The position numbers were made by a program, and so were the translations under genes. 45,072 bases of DNA, from contig CAJOFN010000005.1 in NCBI GenBank assembly GCA_905233905.1, forward strand, positions 1 to 45,072. Reading direction: 5' to 3'. Shown here piece by piece: positions 1 to 12,361 of this stretch; the stretch's first letter is position 1, and every line of letters starts with the position of its first letter. Source of the DNA: an uncultured Lachnospiraceae bacterium. GTDB lineage: Bacteria; Bacillota; Clostridia; Lachnospirales; Lachnospiraceae. Under the pieces are notes generated by a model. The model was not told the origin of the DNA. It did not search any database and saw only the letters and a list, made by a program, of their open reading frames with translations.

Positions 1-65
1 GTTTCCAAACGGATGATGATTTTTATTTAGCCTACGAATGTAGTGGGGTATGTGGAGAAATAAGC

Positions 66-401
66 ATGAATAGCGAATATAGGACAATTATTGACAGTTT
101 TACAACACAGGCAAATGATCTTTTGGGTGACCAGATGGTCAAGGTCATACTTTATGGTTCATATGCGCGTGGCGATTATGATGAGCATTCAGATATAGAT
201 ATGATGTTTTTGACATCGCTTTCGGAAGATGAAATTAGAAAAGAAAAGAATAAGCTGTATGATTTGGCATTTGAATACGAAATGGATTATGGTGTGGAGA
301 TCAGTGTGATTATAAAGAATATTGAAGATTTTCAATATTGGCTTGGAGCATTGCCTTTTTACGATAATATAAATAGAGAAGGGATAGTATTACATGGATG
401 A
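66..401 (+). CDS. MNT-type nucleotidyltransferase-domain protein (MntA-like antitoxin)
   Basis: 111 aa ORF with the GSYARGDYDEHSDIDMMF nucleotidyltransferase signature; followed by a HEPN remnant. Confidence 0.85.
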   Translation: MNSEYRTIIDSFTTQANDLLGDQMVKVILYGSYARGDYDEHSDIDMMFLTSLSEDEIRKEKNKLYDLAFEYEMDYGVEISVIIKNIEDFQYWLGALPFYDNINREGIVLHG

Positions 402-527
402 TAGGAGATTGGATTTAAGCAGATACCGTAGAGTGCAGGTGCAAAGTATTGTTTTGAGAAGAAGCTGTACAGAGATTCCTTAAACCGCTCTTATTATGCG
501 GCGTTTTATGCTGTAAAAGCGATATGA
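394..527 (+). pseudogene. Degenerate HEPN-domain (MntA-partner toxin) remnant
   Basis: ATG at 394 reads MDDRRLDLSRYRR, then a frameshift; from 441 another frame reads AKYCFEKKLYRDSLNRSYYAAFYAVKAI*, a typical HEPN helix, and then stops. Confidence 0.7.
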
Positions 528-1235
528 GTTTTGAAATATGCCAGGCTAAAAACTCCTGTGGCAAAACTGCCAATAAGATGCTATAATGGGTTTATATCAA
601 GAGGCGGTAGCGCTTATTGAAAACATAGGGAGGTGAGGCTTTTGGCATTGGATACGCCAGAGAATATGACATTGGAAGATGCTTTGAAGCGGATAGACCA
701 GCTTGAAGCTGCGAACGCCGCTTTGAAAGGCGCGGGGAGGATCAACCGTGAGGTTAAGAATTCTATCATCAGGAAAGCTTGAGACGGATTCCAAGGGACG
801 GCGGGAATAAAATCAGCTATCGAGATGGGAAGGGCGGCAGGTCAGACAGATGATTTTATCAGGGATTATCTTATGAATAAGTTTGGAATAACATACGAAT
901 ACGCCCAGAACTGCCTTGATGCGGAATGGGAAGAGGATACCATCTTTGCATAAATATCTGCATACAGAAAATTTAGATAATTCCAAAAGAGCAGGATATA
1001 TGGCCAAAGACCGCATTCCTGTTCTTTTCATATCCGGAAAGAAAATGTGATACAGAGGCAACGGGCGAGATGCTGGACAACTTCATTCAGACTTTACTGG
1101 GAATGGGGGACATTAGCCTGTGGCAAGCCTTGTGGAGAGCATGACAGTATGCGGTAAGGAGGATAACATTCTGTAAACTCACATTGAAAAGTTATGAAGT
1201 ATATAATGTTGCTTTTATACTTAAGGGGGTGTTTT

Positions 1236-1994
1236 ATGTTCAGTGAGGACTTTGAAACAGCGGCGAATACTGCGGTAGTAAAGCGTTCTTTTCTTAAGGA
1301 AAACCCGCTGGGGTATTTCCTGCTTTCTGTTTTAGCAGGCATGTATATCGGTTTTGGCGTGCTGTTGGCATTTACTATAGGTGGTCTGTTAGCCGGTGCT
1401 CCTGCGACTAAGCCTGTGATGGGAGCAAGCTTCGGTGTGGCATTGTCACTGGTGGTAATGGCAGGAGCGGAGCTTTTTACCGGTAATAATCTGGTCATGG
1501 CAGCAGGAGTGTTAAAAAAGAAAACGACCGTTAGAGATGCGGTATATCTTTGGATAATATGCTGGCTGGGAAACGTATGCGGAGGGGCGCTTTTGGCAGT
1601 GCTGTACCACTTGACGGAGCTGGGCAATGGGACTGTTGGAGAGTTTATGGCATTGGGAGCCTTTGCAAAAATGACAGCGTCACCCATGGCACTTATTTCG
1701 AGAGGGCTGCTTTGCAATATGCTTGTGTGTATTGCAGTGTGGTGCGGCTTTCGTTGTAAGACGGAAAGCGGCAAGCTTATCATGATATTCTGGTGCCTGC
1801 TTGCGTTTTTTACAACAGGTTTTGAACATAGTGTGGCGAATATGACTTTGCTCACCATATCACTTTTAGAGCCTGCCGGTCAGGCAGTAAGCATGGCAGG
1901 ATGGTTCTATAATCTGGGACTTGTAACATTTGGAAATATGCTTGGCGGAATTTTCTTTGTGGCAGTTCCTTATTACCTGGCCGCAAAGCGTTAG
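1236..1994 (+). CDS. Formate/nitrite transporter (FNT) family protein
   Basis: FocA/NirC-like multi-TM sequence (AELFTGNNLVMAAG, WLGNVCGGALLAVL, GFEHSVANM); internal start after the RBS-like aaggggg chosen over 1194. Confidence 0.9.
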   Translation: MFSEDFETAANTAVVKRSFLKENPLGYFLLSVLAGMYIGFGVLLAFTIGGLLAGAPATKPVMGASFGVALSLVVMAGAELFTGNNLVMAAGVLKKKTTVRDAVYLWIICWLGNVCGGALLAVLYHLTELGNGTVGEFMALGAFAKMTASPMALISRGLLCNMLVCIAVWCGFRCKTESGKLIMIFWCLLAFFTTGFEHSVANMTLLTISLLEPAGQAVSMAGWFYNLGLVTFGNMLGGIFFVAVPYYLAAKR

Positions 1995-2014
1995 TTAAAG
2001 TATGAGGAGGTTGC

Positions 2015-2869
2015 ATGAGAAAAATATTATTGGCAGTATTTTGCTGCATATTGTTTGTTGTATTAAGTGCTTGTGGCAGCAAGACAGATGATCCGCTTAT
2101 ATCCTATTCATATCAGAAGCATCCCATTTCTATTAAGGATTATTCTAACGGAGATGAACTTATTACGGGTAATTATTTTTCTGTTACTTTAGACGAAGAA
2201 AGCGCAAAATCGTACCCAAAATTACAATCTGTCATAGACGGATTTAATTCCGGAGAGGAAAGCAGGCTAAAAGAAGAGATCAGAACACACTTAAATGATA
2301 TTATAGACATCCGAGAACAGGGCTTTGACGGTGAAGGTGAAGTCTATATGGATTATTATCCAAAAAGGGCTGACGGGGCTGCTTTTTCATCTGCCATTGT
2401 TGAATACAGCTTTTACGGCGGAGCCCATGGCATTACCCAGTATTATTCATACAACTACGATCCAAAAACAGGAGATAATATAGCATTGTCTGATGTTGTA
2501 AAGGATACCGATTCCTTGCCTGATATCATAGTTGATGAACTTGAAAAGCAAAATAATGATCTTTTGGAATTCTTCAAGGAGTCCCCGTCGGACAGGGATA
2601 ATCTCCTAAAGGACATACCGGGACGAATTATGAATAAGAGCCTTGTTTGGGCTCTCGATTATGAAGGAATATGGGTTTATTTTGAAGATTACGCAATGGG
2701 GGTCTATGCTGCTGGTTCGCAGGAGGTAAAGATAAGGTTTACTGATTATCCGGATCTTTTTACTGAGACTTACAACAACTATACAGACAAGGAGATACCG
2801 AAAGCAGACGAACAGGCCAAGCAAATCGAAGATGCCGGGATAACTGAGATTTCTTCGGATGCTATGTGA
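2015..2869 (+). CDS. Lipoprotein with DUF4163/DUF3298 (RsiV-like) domains
   Basis: Lipobox LSACG; C-terminal ALDYEGIWVYFEDYAMGVYAAGSQEVKIRFTD typical of DUF3298. Confidence 0.75.
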   Translation: MRKILLAVFCCILFVVLSACGSKTDDPLISYSYQKHPISIKDYSNGDELITGNYFSVTLDEESAKSYPKLQSVIDGFNSGEESRLKEEIRTHLNDIIDIREQGFDGEGEVYMDYYPKRADGAAFSSAIVEYSFYGGAHGITQYYSYNYDPKTGDNIALSDVVKDTDSLPDIIVDELEKQNNDLLEFFKESPSDRDNLLKDIPGRIMNKSLVWALDYEGIWVYFEDYAMGVYAAGSQEVKIRFTDYPDLFTETYNNYTDKEIPKADEQAKQIEDAGITEISSDAM

Positions 2870-2950
2870 TCGTGGAGGATATGCATATAAGAAGAATTTG
2901 ATAAACCGAAGAGCTTTATTAAGGTTAAAAGGAGTTTTAGGATTTTGAAG

Positions 2951-3625
2951 ATGAACACAGAAAAATTCACAATAAAGAACAGAAGTGCAACACTTTATCA
3001 TGCGGAGGCAGCGGACAGGCCTTTAATTGTTCTGAATATTTATTCCGGTGACGGAAGCTCTGTAGTCGATGCCTTAAGAACGTTGGATTGCCCGGATTTT
3101 AACCTGCTTTGTATTGGAGATCTAAAGTGGGATCATGATATGTCACCGTGGTACTGCCCGCCGCTGGCGGAAAGTGAACCGCCATGTACCGGCGGCGCAG
3201 ACGAATATCTCAAGCTGCTTCTTTCTGAAATACTTCCAAAAACAAAGGATATGATTAACGGAGATCCATCCCTTATGGGTATAGCCGGGTACTCGCTTGC
3301 AGGGCTGTTCGCTCTGTATTCCTTGTATCAGTGTGATGCCTTTGAGCGCGTGGCAAGTATGTCGGGGTCGCTCTGGTTTCCAGATTTTAAGGAATATTGT
3401 CTTGAACATGAGATGAAACGAAGACCTGACAAAATCTATCTTTCCCTTGGAGACAGGGAGGCCAGGACAAGAAACAGACTTTTGAAGACTGTTCAGGATA
3501 ATACAGAAAGCATTGTGAAGCATTATAGAGAGCTTGGGCTGGATGTGACATGGGAATTGAATCCGGGAAACCATTTCAAAGACGCGGCACTTAGAAGCGC
3601 AAAGGGGATCGCGGCAATTCTTTAA
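2951..3625 (+). CDS. Alpha/beta hydrolase, putative esterase
   Basis: GYSLAGLFALYSLY nucleophile elbow; C-terminal GNHFKDAALR; start uncertain (2945 or 2951). Confidence 0.75.
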   Translation: MNTEKFTIKNRSATLYHAEAADRPLIVLNIYSGDGSSVVDALRTLDCPDFNLLCIGDLKWDHDMSPWYCPPLAESEPPCTGGADEYLKLLLSEILPKTKDMINGDPSLMGIAGYSLAGLFALYSLYQCDAFERVASMSGSLWFPDFKEYCLEHEMKRRPDKIYLSLGDREARTRNRLLKTVQDNTESIVKHYRELGLDVTWELNPGNHFKDAALRSAKGIAAIL

Positions 3626-3706
3626 AATACTGTTTGCTTGACAATATCCTGCAGTGTAGTTACAATTCGGATTATGGTCTTGCAGATTGTAAGGAGGATG
3701 AAGTTT

Positions 3707-4456
3707 ATGGAAGGCAAAAAAGCCGGTTGGATCAATACAGCCATTATCGGGGTAAGTATAGTTATCAGTTGTGTGGCTCTTGCGTTCGGTTTGTCCCATT
3801 TCAAGTCGGAAAGTACGCATGTTATATCAGCTACAGGCAGTGCAAGTGTGGATTTTGAGGCGGACATTATTATATGGAGAGGTTCTTTCTCAGCGGTAGC
3901 AGATACTTCAAAGGAAGCGTACAAAAAGATCAAGGAGGACGCAGACCGGGTACAAAAATACCTTACGCAAAATGGTATTTCAGATAAGGAGATCGTATTT
4001 AATTCTGTCGATATTGGCAGAACCTACAGGGATATCTACGACGCAAACGGGAATTTCGCAGGCTCAGAACCGGAAGATTATCAGTTGACACAGAGTATTA
4101 AGATTACATCATCAAATCTTGACGGTGTTGAGAAGATATCCAGAGATATTTCCACATTGCTGGATCAGGGTGTGGAGCTTACGTCTGATTCTCCGGAATA
4201 CTATTATTCTGATCTGGATGCGTTAAAGCTGGATCTGATCGACAAGGCTTCCCAGAATGCCAAAGAGAGGATTGACATCATTGTAAACAATACCGGGGCA
4301 GCTCTTGGCAAAATGAATAACTCAAGTCTTGGAGTGTTCCAGATTACGGCAAGAAATTCCGGGACAGACAGCTACTCTTATGACGGAGCATTTGATACAT
4401 CTTCAAGAGAAAAGACTGCAACCATTACGGTGCGACTTGAATATGATCTGAAATAG
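3707..4456 (+). CDS. SIMPL (DUF541) domain-containing protein
   Basis: N-terminal TM then VISATGSASVDFEADIIIWRGSFS and C-terminal ATITVRLEYDL; aaggagg RBS at 3691. Confidence 0.85.
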   Translation: MEGKKAGWINTAIIGVSIVISCVALAFGLSHFKSESTHVISATGSASVDFEADIIIWRGSFSAVADTSKEAYKKIKEDADRVQKYLTQNGISDKEIVFNSVDIGRTYRDIYDANGNFAGSEPEDYQLTQSIKITSSNLDGVEKISRDISTLLDQGVELTSDSPEYYYSDLDALKLDLIDKASQNAKERIDIIVNNTGAALGKMNNSSLGVFQITARNSGTDSYSYDGAFDTSSREKTATITVRLEYDLK

Positions 4457-4495
4457 TACGTAAGTAAAATAATACAACATGTGGGAGGTTCAGGA

Positions 4496-7944
<3,449 letters not shown>

Positions 7945-7967
7945 ACAAGGAGTGCTAACCTTACGAT

Positions 7968-8228
7968 TCAGGCTTTAAGGAAGCCCAAAAGCCCTCTTTT
8001 TTCGTAAGGTTCGCTCTCAAGCGAGATAAAAGTATATCCCATATCCGCAATAGCATTTTTTATTTCCCATTCTGAAGGCTTTGTTTCACTCAAAAAAGTC
8101 GCCAGGCCTTTTGAATGAGAAGCGGATACTTTCTTTGCGTCCGTAACAGTCCTTCTGATCACATCGGATATGTGCGCTTCGCACATTCCACACATCATCC
8201 CGTCAATATTAACTGTTGTTTTGTACAT
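7968..8228 (-). CDS. Heavy-metal-associated (HMA) domain protein, metallochaperone-like
   Basis: VNIDGMMCGMCEAHI (MxCxxC motif); overlaps the ATPase gene. Confidence 0.85.
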   Translation of the reverse strand: MYKTTVNIDGMMCGMCEAHISDVIRRTVTDAKKVSASHSKGLATFLSETKPSEWEIKNAIADMGYTFISLESEPYEKRGLLGFLKA

Positions 8229-10332
8229 TTATCTCATCCCCGTTGTGCAGTTTATCCCCGTCGAGGTAATTTGTCATACTCTTAAGTCCGAGAACAACTG
8301 TTGAAGTATTGTGTAAAAGCGCAGATGCGGCAGGAGAAAGGATTCCCAACAGCCCTAAAATGATCAGCGAAGAATTAAAAGTGATGATGGTGCGATAGTT
8401 GAAGCGTATCCGCTTCATTAAGGCTTCACTTAAATGTCGCAGCCGGATGAGCTCAGACAATCCATCTGCGCCTATGGTGATGTCGGCAATCTGTCTGGCA
8501 ATAGCCGTACCGTCACTAATAGCAATCCCCACATCGGCTGCAGATAAAGCAGGAGAATCATTTATTCCATCTCCAACCATGATCACATGGCGTCCCTCAG
8601 ACTTTACACGCTCTACATATCCTGCCTTGTCCTCAGGTAAAACTTCCGAATAATACTCATCTATATTGATGCGCTGCGCAATAGATCTTGCGGCATTTTC
8701 ACTGTCCCCTGTCATCATCACAGTATGAACAAAGCCTATTTCCTTTAAATCCCTTATCACTGATTCAACATTCTCACGCAGGGGATCTTCGATAAGGATT
8801 ACCGCCGCAAGCTTTCCGTCTTTAGCATAATATAGACGGGAATACTCTTCAGGCAACGACTCATATTTATCCTGAGTTCCATCAGGAAGTGTTATGCTTT
8901 CGTCCTCAAACACAAAATGATAGCTTCCGATGATCGCGCTCTTTTCCCCGATCTTCGTGGAAATACCGTGCGCTACAATATATTCAACCTTTGAATGAAG
9001 CTCGTCATGCTTCAAGCCCTTTTCAAGCGCGGCGTTGACCACTGCATTTGCAATGGAATGAGGGAAATGTTCCTCAAGACATGCTGCTTCACGCAGCAGC
9101 TCATCCTCATCCTCTCCATTAAACGATACCACATCCACTACCTTGGGCTGAACCTTTGTAAGCGTTCCTGTCTTGTCAAGAACTATGGTATCCGCATCCG
9201 CTACCTCTTCCAGATAGCGTCCGCCCTTAACTGAAATATTATAGTGCGCTGCCTCTCTGATTGCCGACAATACAGATATAGGCATTGCAAGCTTTAATGC
9301 ACAGGAGTAATCCACCATCAGGACAGATACAGCCTTTGAAATATTTCCTGTCAGAAGATATGTAAGTACAGCCCCTCCCAATGTGTAGGGGACAAGTCTG
9401 TCTGCCAGATGCTCTGCTTTGCCTTCCAGTGAGGATTTTAGCTTTTCAGAGTCTTCGATCATCCGCACGATCTGGTCAAACCGTCCGGTTCCGCTGGTCT
9501 TTTTGACAAGAACCGTGATCTCTCCTTCTTCAACTATGGTTCCCGCAAAAACGCTTTTTCCTTCATCCTTTCTAACAGGAAGAGCTTCACCAGTCATGGC
9601 AGCCTGGTTGACCATAGCCTCTCCCCGGCATACTTCCCCGTCAAAGGGTATAAGATTACCCATCCGGACAACAACCTTATCGCCTTCTGCAACAGCTGAG
9701 GCATCCACCTGCACCTCTTCGTCATCCCTTTTAATCCAGACTGTGCTGATGTTTAGCGACATTCTCCTTGCCAGATCATCAACAGATTTCTTATGCGTCC
9801 ATTCTTCTATGGTGTCTCCTACATCTAAAAGGAACATCACAGAGGATGCGGTTGAATAATCTCCGGTAAGAATCGATGCAGCGATAGCTATTCCGTCCAA
9901 AAGAGGTACTTCTATCTTTCTGCGGCGAATTGTGTCTAACGCCCGTAGCAAAAACCTGGAAGACTTTAATATAGTCCATGCAACCCATACAGGCTCCGGA
10001 AGCAAAAGCCTTCTCCCGTAATTCATGACCACCTGGGAGATGAGCCTGTCATAATAAGCCGCTTCAGTTGAGCGGCTTGAATTCTCCAGATAAGACTGTG
10101 GAGCCTCTATTTCGTTAAGCTTTGTATTGCAAAGAATTGTAAGTATTTGATCCCGCTTGCCCTCAAACCTTATTACTGCATCCGCGGTTCTTTCATATAC
10201 TTTTACGGAAAGCACATTCGGCTGTTCCTGAAGATAATAAGCTAATGTGTCCGCCTGTGTAAAGCTCATGCGCCTCATGGAAAGATGAATGCGCAGCCTT
10301 CCCTTAAGCTCGTGCCTGATCGTAAATCTCAT
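8209..10332 (-). CDS. Heavy metal translocating P1B-type ATPase
   Basis: DKTGTLT, MTGDSENAA, MVGDGINDSPALSAADVGIA; HMA_2-like N-terminus; TM motif reads CALKLAMP rather than CPC. Confidence 0.92.
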   Translation of the reverse strand: MRFTIRHELKGRLRIHLSMRRMSFTQADTLAYYLQEQPNVLSVKVYERTADAVIRFEGKRDQILTILCNTKLNEIEAPQSYLENSSRSTEAAYYDRLISQVVMNYGRRLLLPEPVWVAWTILKSSRFLLRALDTIRRRKIEVPLLDGIAIAASILTGDYSTASSVMFLLDVGDTIEEWTHKKSVDDLARRMSLNISTVWIKRDDEEVQVDASAVAEGDKVVVRMGNLIPFDGEVCRGEAMVNQAAMTGEALPVRKDEGKSVFAGTIVEEGEITVLVKKTSGTGRFDQIVRMIEDSEKLKSSLEGKAEHLADRLVPYTLGGAVLTYLLTGNISKAVSVLMVDYSCALKLAMPISVLSAIREAAHYNISVKGGRYLEEVADADTIVLDKTGTLTKVQPKVVDVVSFNGEDEDELLREAACLEEHFPHSIANAVVNAALEKGLKHDELHSKVEYIVAHGISTKIGEKSAIIGSYHFVFEDESITLPDGTQDKYESLPEEYSRLYYAKDGKLAAVILIEDPLRENVESVIRDLKEIGFVHTVMMTGDSENAARSIAQRINIDEYYSEVLPEDKAGYVERVKSEGRHVIMVGDGINDSPALSAADVGIAISDGTAIARQIADITIGADGLSELIRLRHLSEALMKRIRFNYRTIITFNSSLIILGLLGILSPAASALLHNTSTVVLGLKSMTNYLDGDKLHNGDEINVQNNS

Positions 10333-10592
10333 TCTGCTTCTACCTGTACGGCATCATCTATTTCAGCTTCTTCCTTGTAGCGTGCCTCGTTGATAGCCTT
10401 TGCTCCCTCGTAAATGTCTTCACAATTTTCCTGAAGTATCGTTGCCTGGTCTACTATTACATCCTTTGCGCGCAATGCAGCGGCAGTACATTTGGTATAT
10501 ACATTTTTAGCGTCCTTGCTGGATAATACACGGATTCCCGCAGAGCCAAACAGTGTCCCGCAAAGAAATAATCCCCATTTACAAAATTTCAT
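10329..10592 (-). CDS. DUF6110-family small protein associated with the P1B ATPase
   Basis: 87 aa, N-terminal hydrophobic LCGTLFGSAGIRVLSSKDAKNVYTKCTAAALRAKD; 4-nt overlap with the ATPase. Confidence 0.7.
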   Translation of the reverse strand: MKFCKWGLFLCGTLFGSAGIRVLSSKDAKNVYTKCTAAALRAKDVIVDQATILQENCEDIYEGAKAINEARYKEEAEIDDAVQVEAE

Positions 10593-10681
10593 ACATATCC
10601 TCCTTACTACTGTTAGTCATTTCTAACCTTATAAAGACTACCACAATTCTCATCTGCATGTCAACAGTTCTTTGATGCTTT

Positions 10682-11374
10682 TTATATGTGTTCATTGGGA
10701 TCAAGACGGGATTGCACCACCATGAGAATACCCCTGCAAACGGTGATCGAGGCAATCGGTGCCGTCCATACGTTGCTGGCACCTATAGGAAAGGTATTAG
10801 TGAGCGTAGCGTCTTTTACTTCGTATTTTGTTCCGGTGATCGTGACTCCATCGGACCGGTCAGTCATGGAAAAGACCGAAAGGGAACAGTGTTCACGGGT
10901 GGGAAAGCTTTTTGTGACAGGCGCGCTGCCATCTGTCCCTCCGAAGATCACGATTTCTGTGCCTTCGCCAAGCAGGGTCGCGCAGCCTCCATGCCCGGCA
11001 ATATAGGTGCCGGTCTGGATGTTGGCATAAGCATGATCCACTCGCCCGCCTAAAGCGCACGCAATGGTAATATCCTTGTAACCGTTTTCCAATGTATAGC
11101 GCACGGCAAGCATTGTATCTGTATCGTCTTTACGGGTAGGATACTCTATGATCCTGGCCTCCGTACAGGCCGGGCGCGGAGCGGAATCAAAGTCTCCGAT
11201 GATAACTGCCGGTGTCAGCCCGAGACGGATCGCATTCTGATAGCCGCTGTCACAGGCAATGACAAGGGGAGCTGACGCCGCGTTGGAGAGATTGTTTTTG
11301 ATCATCTCCGGCAGCAGAGCATAGGGACCACCGGTGACGATAAGGCAGGGCAGTGGTGAGGTGGTAGACTTCAT
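10682..11374 (-). CDS. thiN: Thiamine diphosphokinase
   Basis: ACDSGYQNAIRLGLTPAVIIGDFDS, RKDDTDTMLAVRYTLENGYKDI, GALGGRVDH-like ACALGGRVDHAYANI. Confidence 0.92.
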   Translation of the reverse strand: MKSTTSPLPCLIVTGGPYALLPEMIKNNLSNAASAPLVIACDSGYQNAIRLGLTPAVIIGDFDSAPRPACTEARIIEYPTRKDDTDTMLAVRYTLENGYKDITIACALGGRVDHAYANIQTGTYIAGHGGCATLLGEGTEIVIFGGTDGSAPVTKSFPTREHCSLSVFSMTDRSDGVTITGTKYEVKDATLTNTFPIGASNVWTAPIASITVCRGILMVVQSRLDPNEHI

Positions 11375-12078
11375 TATTCTTTCATAGCGGCGTTGCCGAC
11401 GGTGTTGATAGCTGATCTGAAGGCCGGAATCTGCAGTATTGCAACGGTAAGTGCGGCTTCGGTTCCGATATAGATTATGTTATATACGATCGAATACAGC
11501 CAAGCGTTGCTTAAAATACCACTTTCCGGTGCGTAGGATGCGAAAAAGATCACACCGGACAGAACAGCAAATATGTAGCGTCCTGTGACAGCTATCAGAT
11601 AGCCGGGCAGAACACTTGAATTTTTTGAAAAAATACCTGACAGTCCAAGAGCGCCGAATGCGAAAACGTAGTCGCAGAGCATCTGAGGCAGGCTCAAAAT
11701 ATATGGATCAAGTAAAAGCAGGAGTATGCCAAACGCCACACCGCAGGCAATTCCACCTGAAAGGCCGAACCAATAGCCGATCAACGCAATGATCAAAAGT
11801 GAAAAAGGCGTTATATGACCGCCCATGGGCATCCTCGGCATAGGGATCATTGTCGCGGCTGCAGCTAAAGCTATTGCCATGGCTGAGTACGCCAGTTGGT
11901 GGATGCTGATACGCGCAGTTTTGTTGGTAAGCCTTTTTGTGATGGCTGCAGCGACAAGCAGAATAGCAAACATTCCGATAACCAGCGCTACATAGCCCAC
12001 CGTCGTCAGATCGTAAACCACTCCTCCGTATCCATCGTCTGTCGGTATTGCAAAGATACTTAAGATATTTTTGAACAT
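11374..12078 (-). CDS. thiT: ECF transporter S component, ThiT-like thiamine transporter
   Basis: Multi-TM, MPMGGHITPFSLLIIALIGYWFGLSGGIACG; downstream of a TPP riboswitch and upstream of thiN; start MFKN preceded by gaggggggat. Confidence 0.82.
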   Translation of the reverse strand: MFKNILSIFAIPTDDGYGGVVYDLTTVGYVALVIGMFAILLVAAAITKRLTNKTARISIHQLAYSAMAIALAAAATMIPMPRMPMGGHITPFSLLIIALIGYWFGLSGGIACGVAFGILLLLLDPYILSLPQMLCDYVFAFGALGLSGIFSKNSSVLPGYLIAVTGRYIFAVLSGVIFFASYAPESGILSNAWLYSIVYNIIYIGTEAALTVAILQIPAFRSAINTVGNAAMKE

Positions 12079-12119
12079 AAAAACATCCCCCCTCATTTTA
12101 AGCCGGGGATGCCATCAAG

Positions 12120-12228
12120 TCCTGACATACTATGAGCTTCCTTCCGCCGGTATTATCCGGTTCAAGTCATAAGGGTTGATGGCTCATTCTTATAATTGCC
12201 ATCTCTCAGCCGCTGCACCCCCAGCCAT
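12120..12228 (-). ncRNA. TPP riboswitch (THI element)
   Basis: Minus strand reads GGGGGTGCAGCGGCTGAGAGatgg...ACCCTTATGACTTGAACCGGATAATACCGGCGGAAGGAAGC, matching conserved TPP aptamer segments. Confidence 0.95.
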
Positions 12229-12291
12229 TATTATATTTACCGTATCTATTGTATGAGTTTTGGCTTTTTTGTCAAGAGCCTGCGATTTCCA

Positions 12292-12319
12292 TTGACAAGC
12301 TAATACAGGTTAATATACA
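12292..12319 (+). promoter_or_regulatory. Candidate sigma70-type promoter for the GH13 gene (TTGACA-N16-TATACA)
   Basis: Consensus hexamers read directly. Confidence 0.6.
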
Positions 12320-12361
12320 GTAAAACAGGAATTATGAAAGGTATTGAAGGTGGGGTGAGCT

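Noticed and set aside
1094-1858. 254-aa minus-strand ORF opposite the FNT gene
   Set aside because: The plus strand encodes a clear FNT transporter; the antisense translation has no recognisable fold signature.
3143-3820. 225-aa minus-strand ORF opposite the esterase/SIMPL genes
   Set aside because: Overlaps two supported plus-strand genes; Cys/His-rich translation appears incidental.
9419-9859. 146-aa plus-strand ORF inside the P-type ATPase
   Set aside because: Antisense to a conserved ATPase region; Ser-rich shadow ORF.
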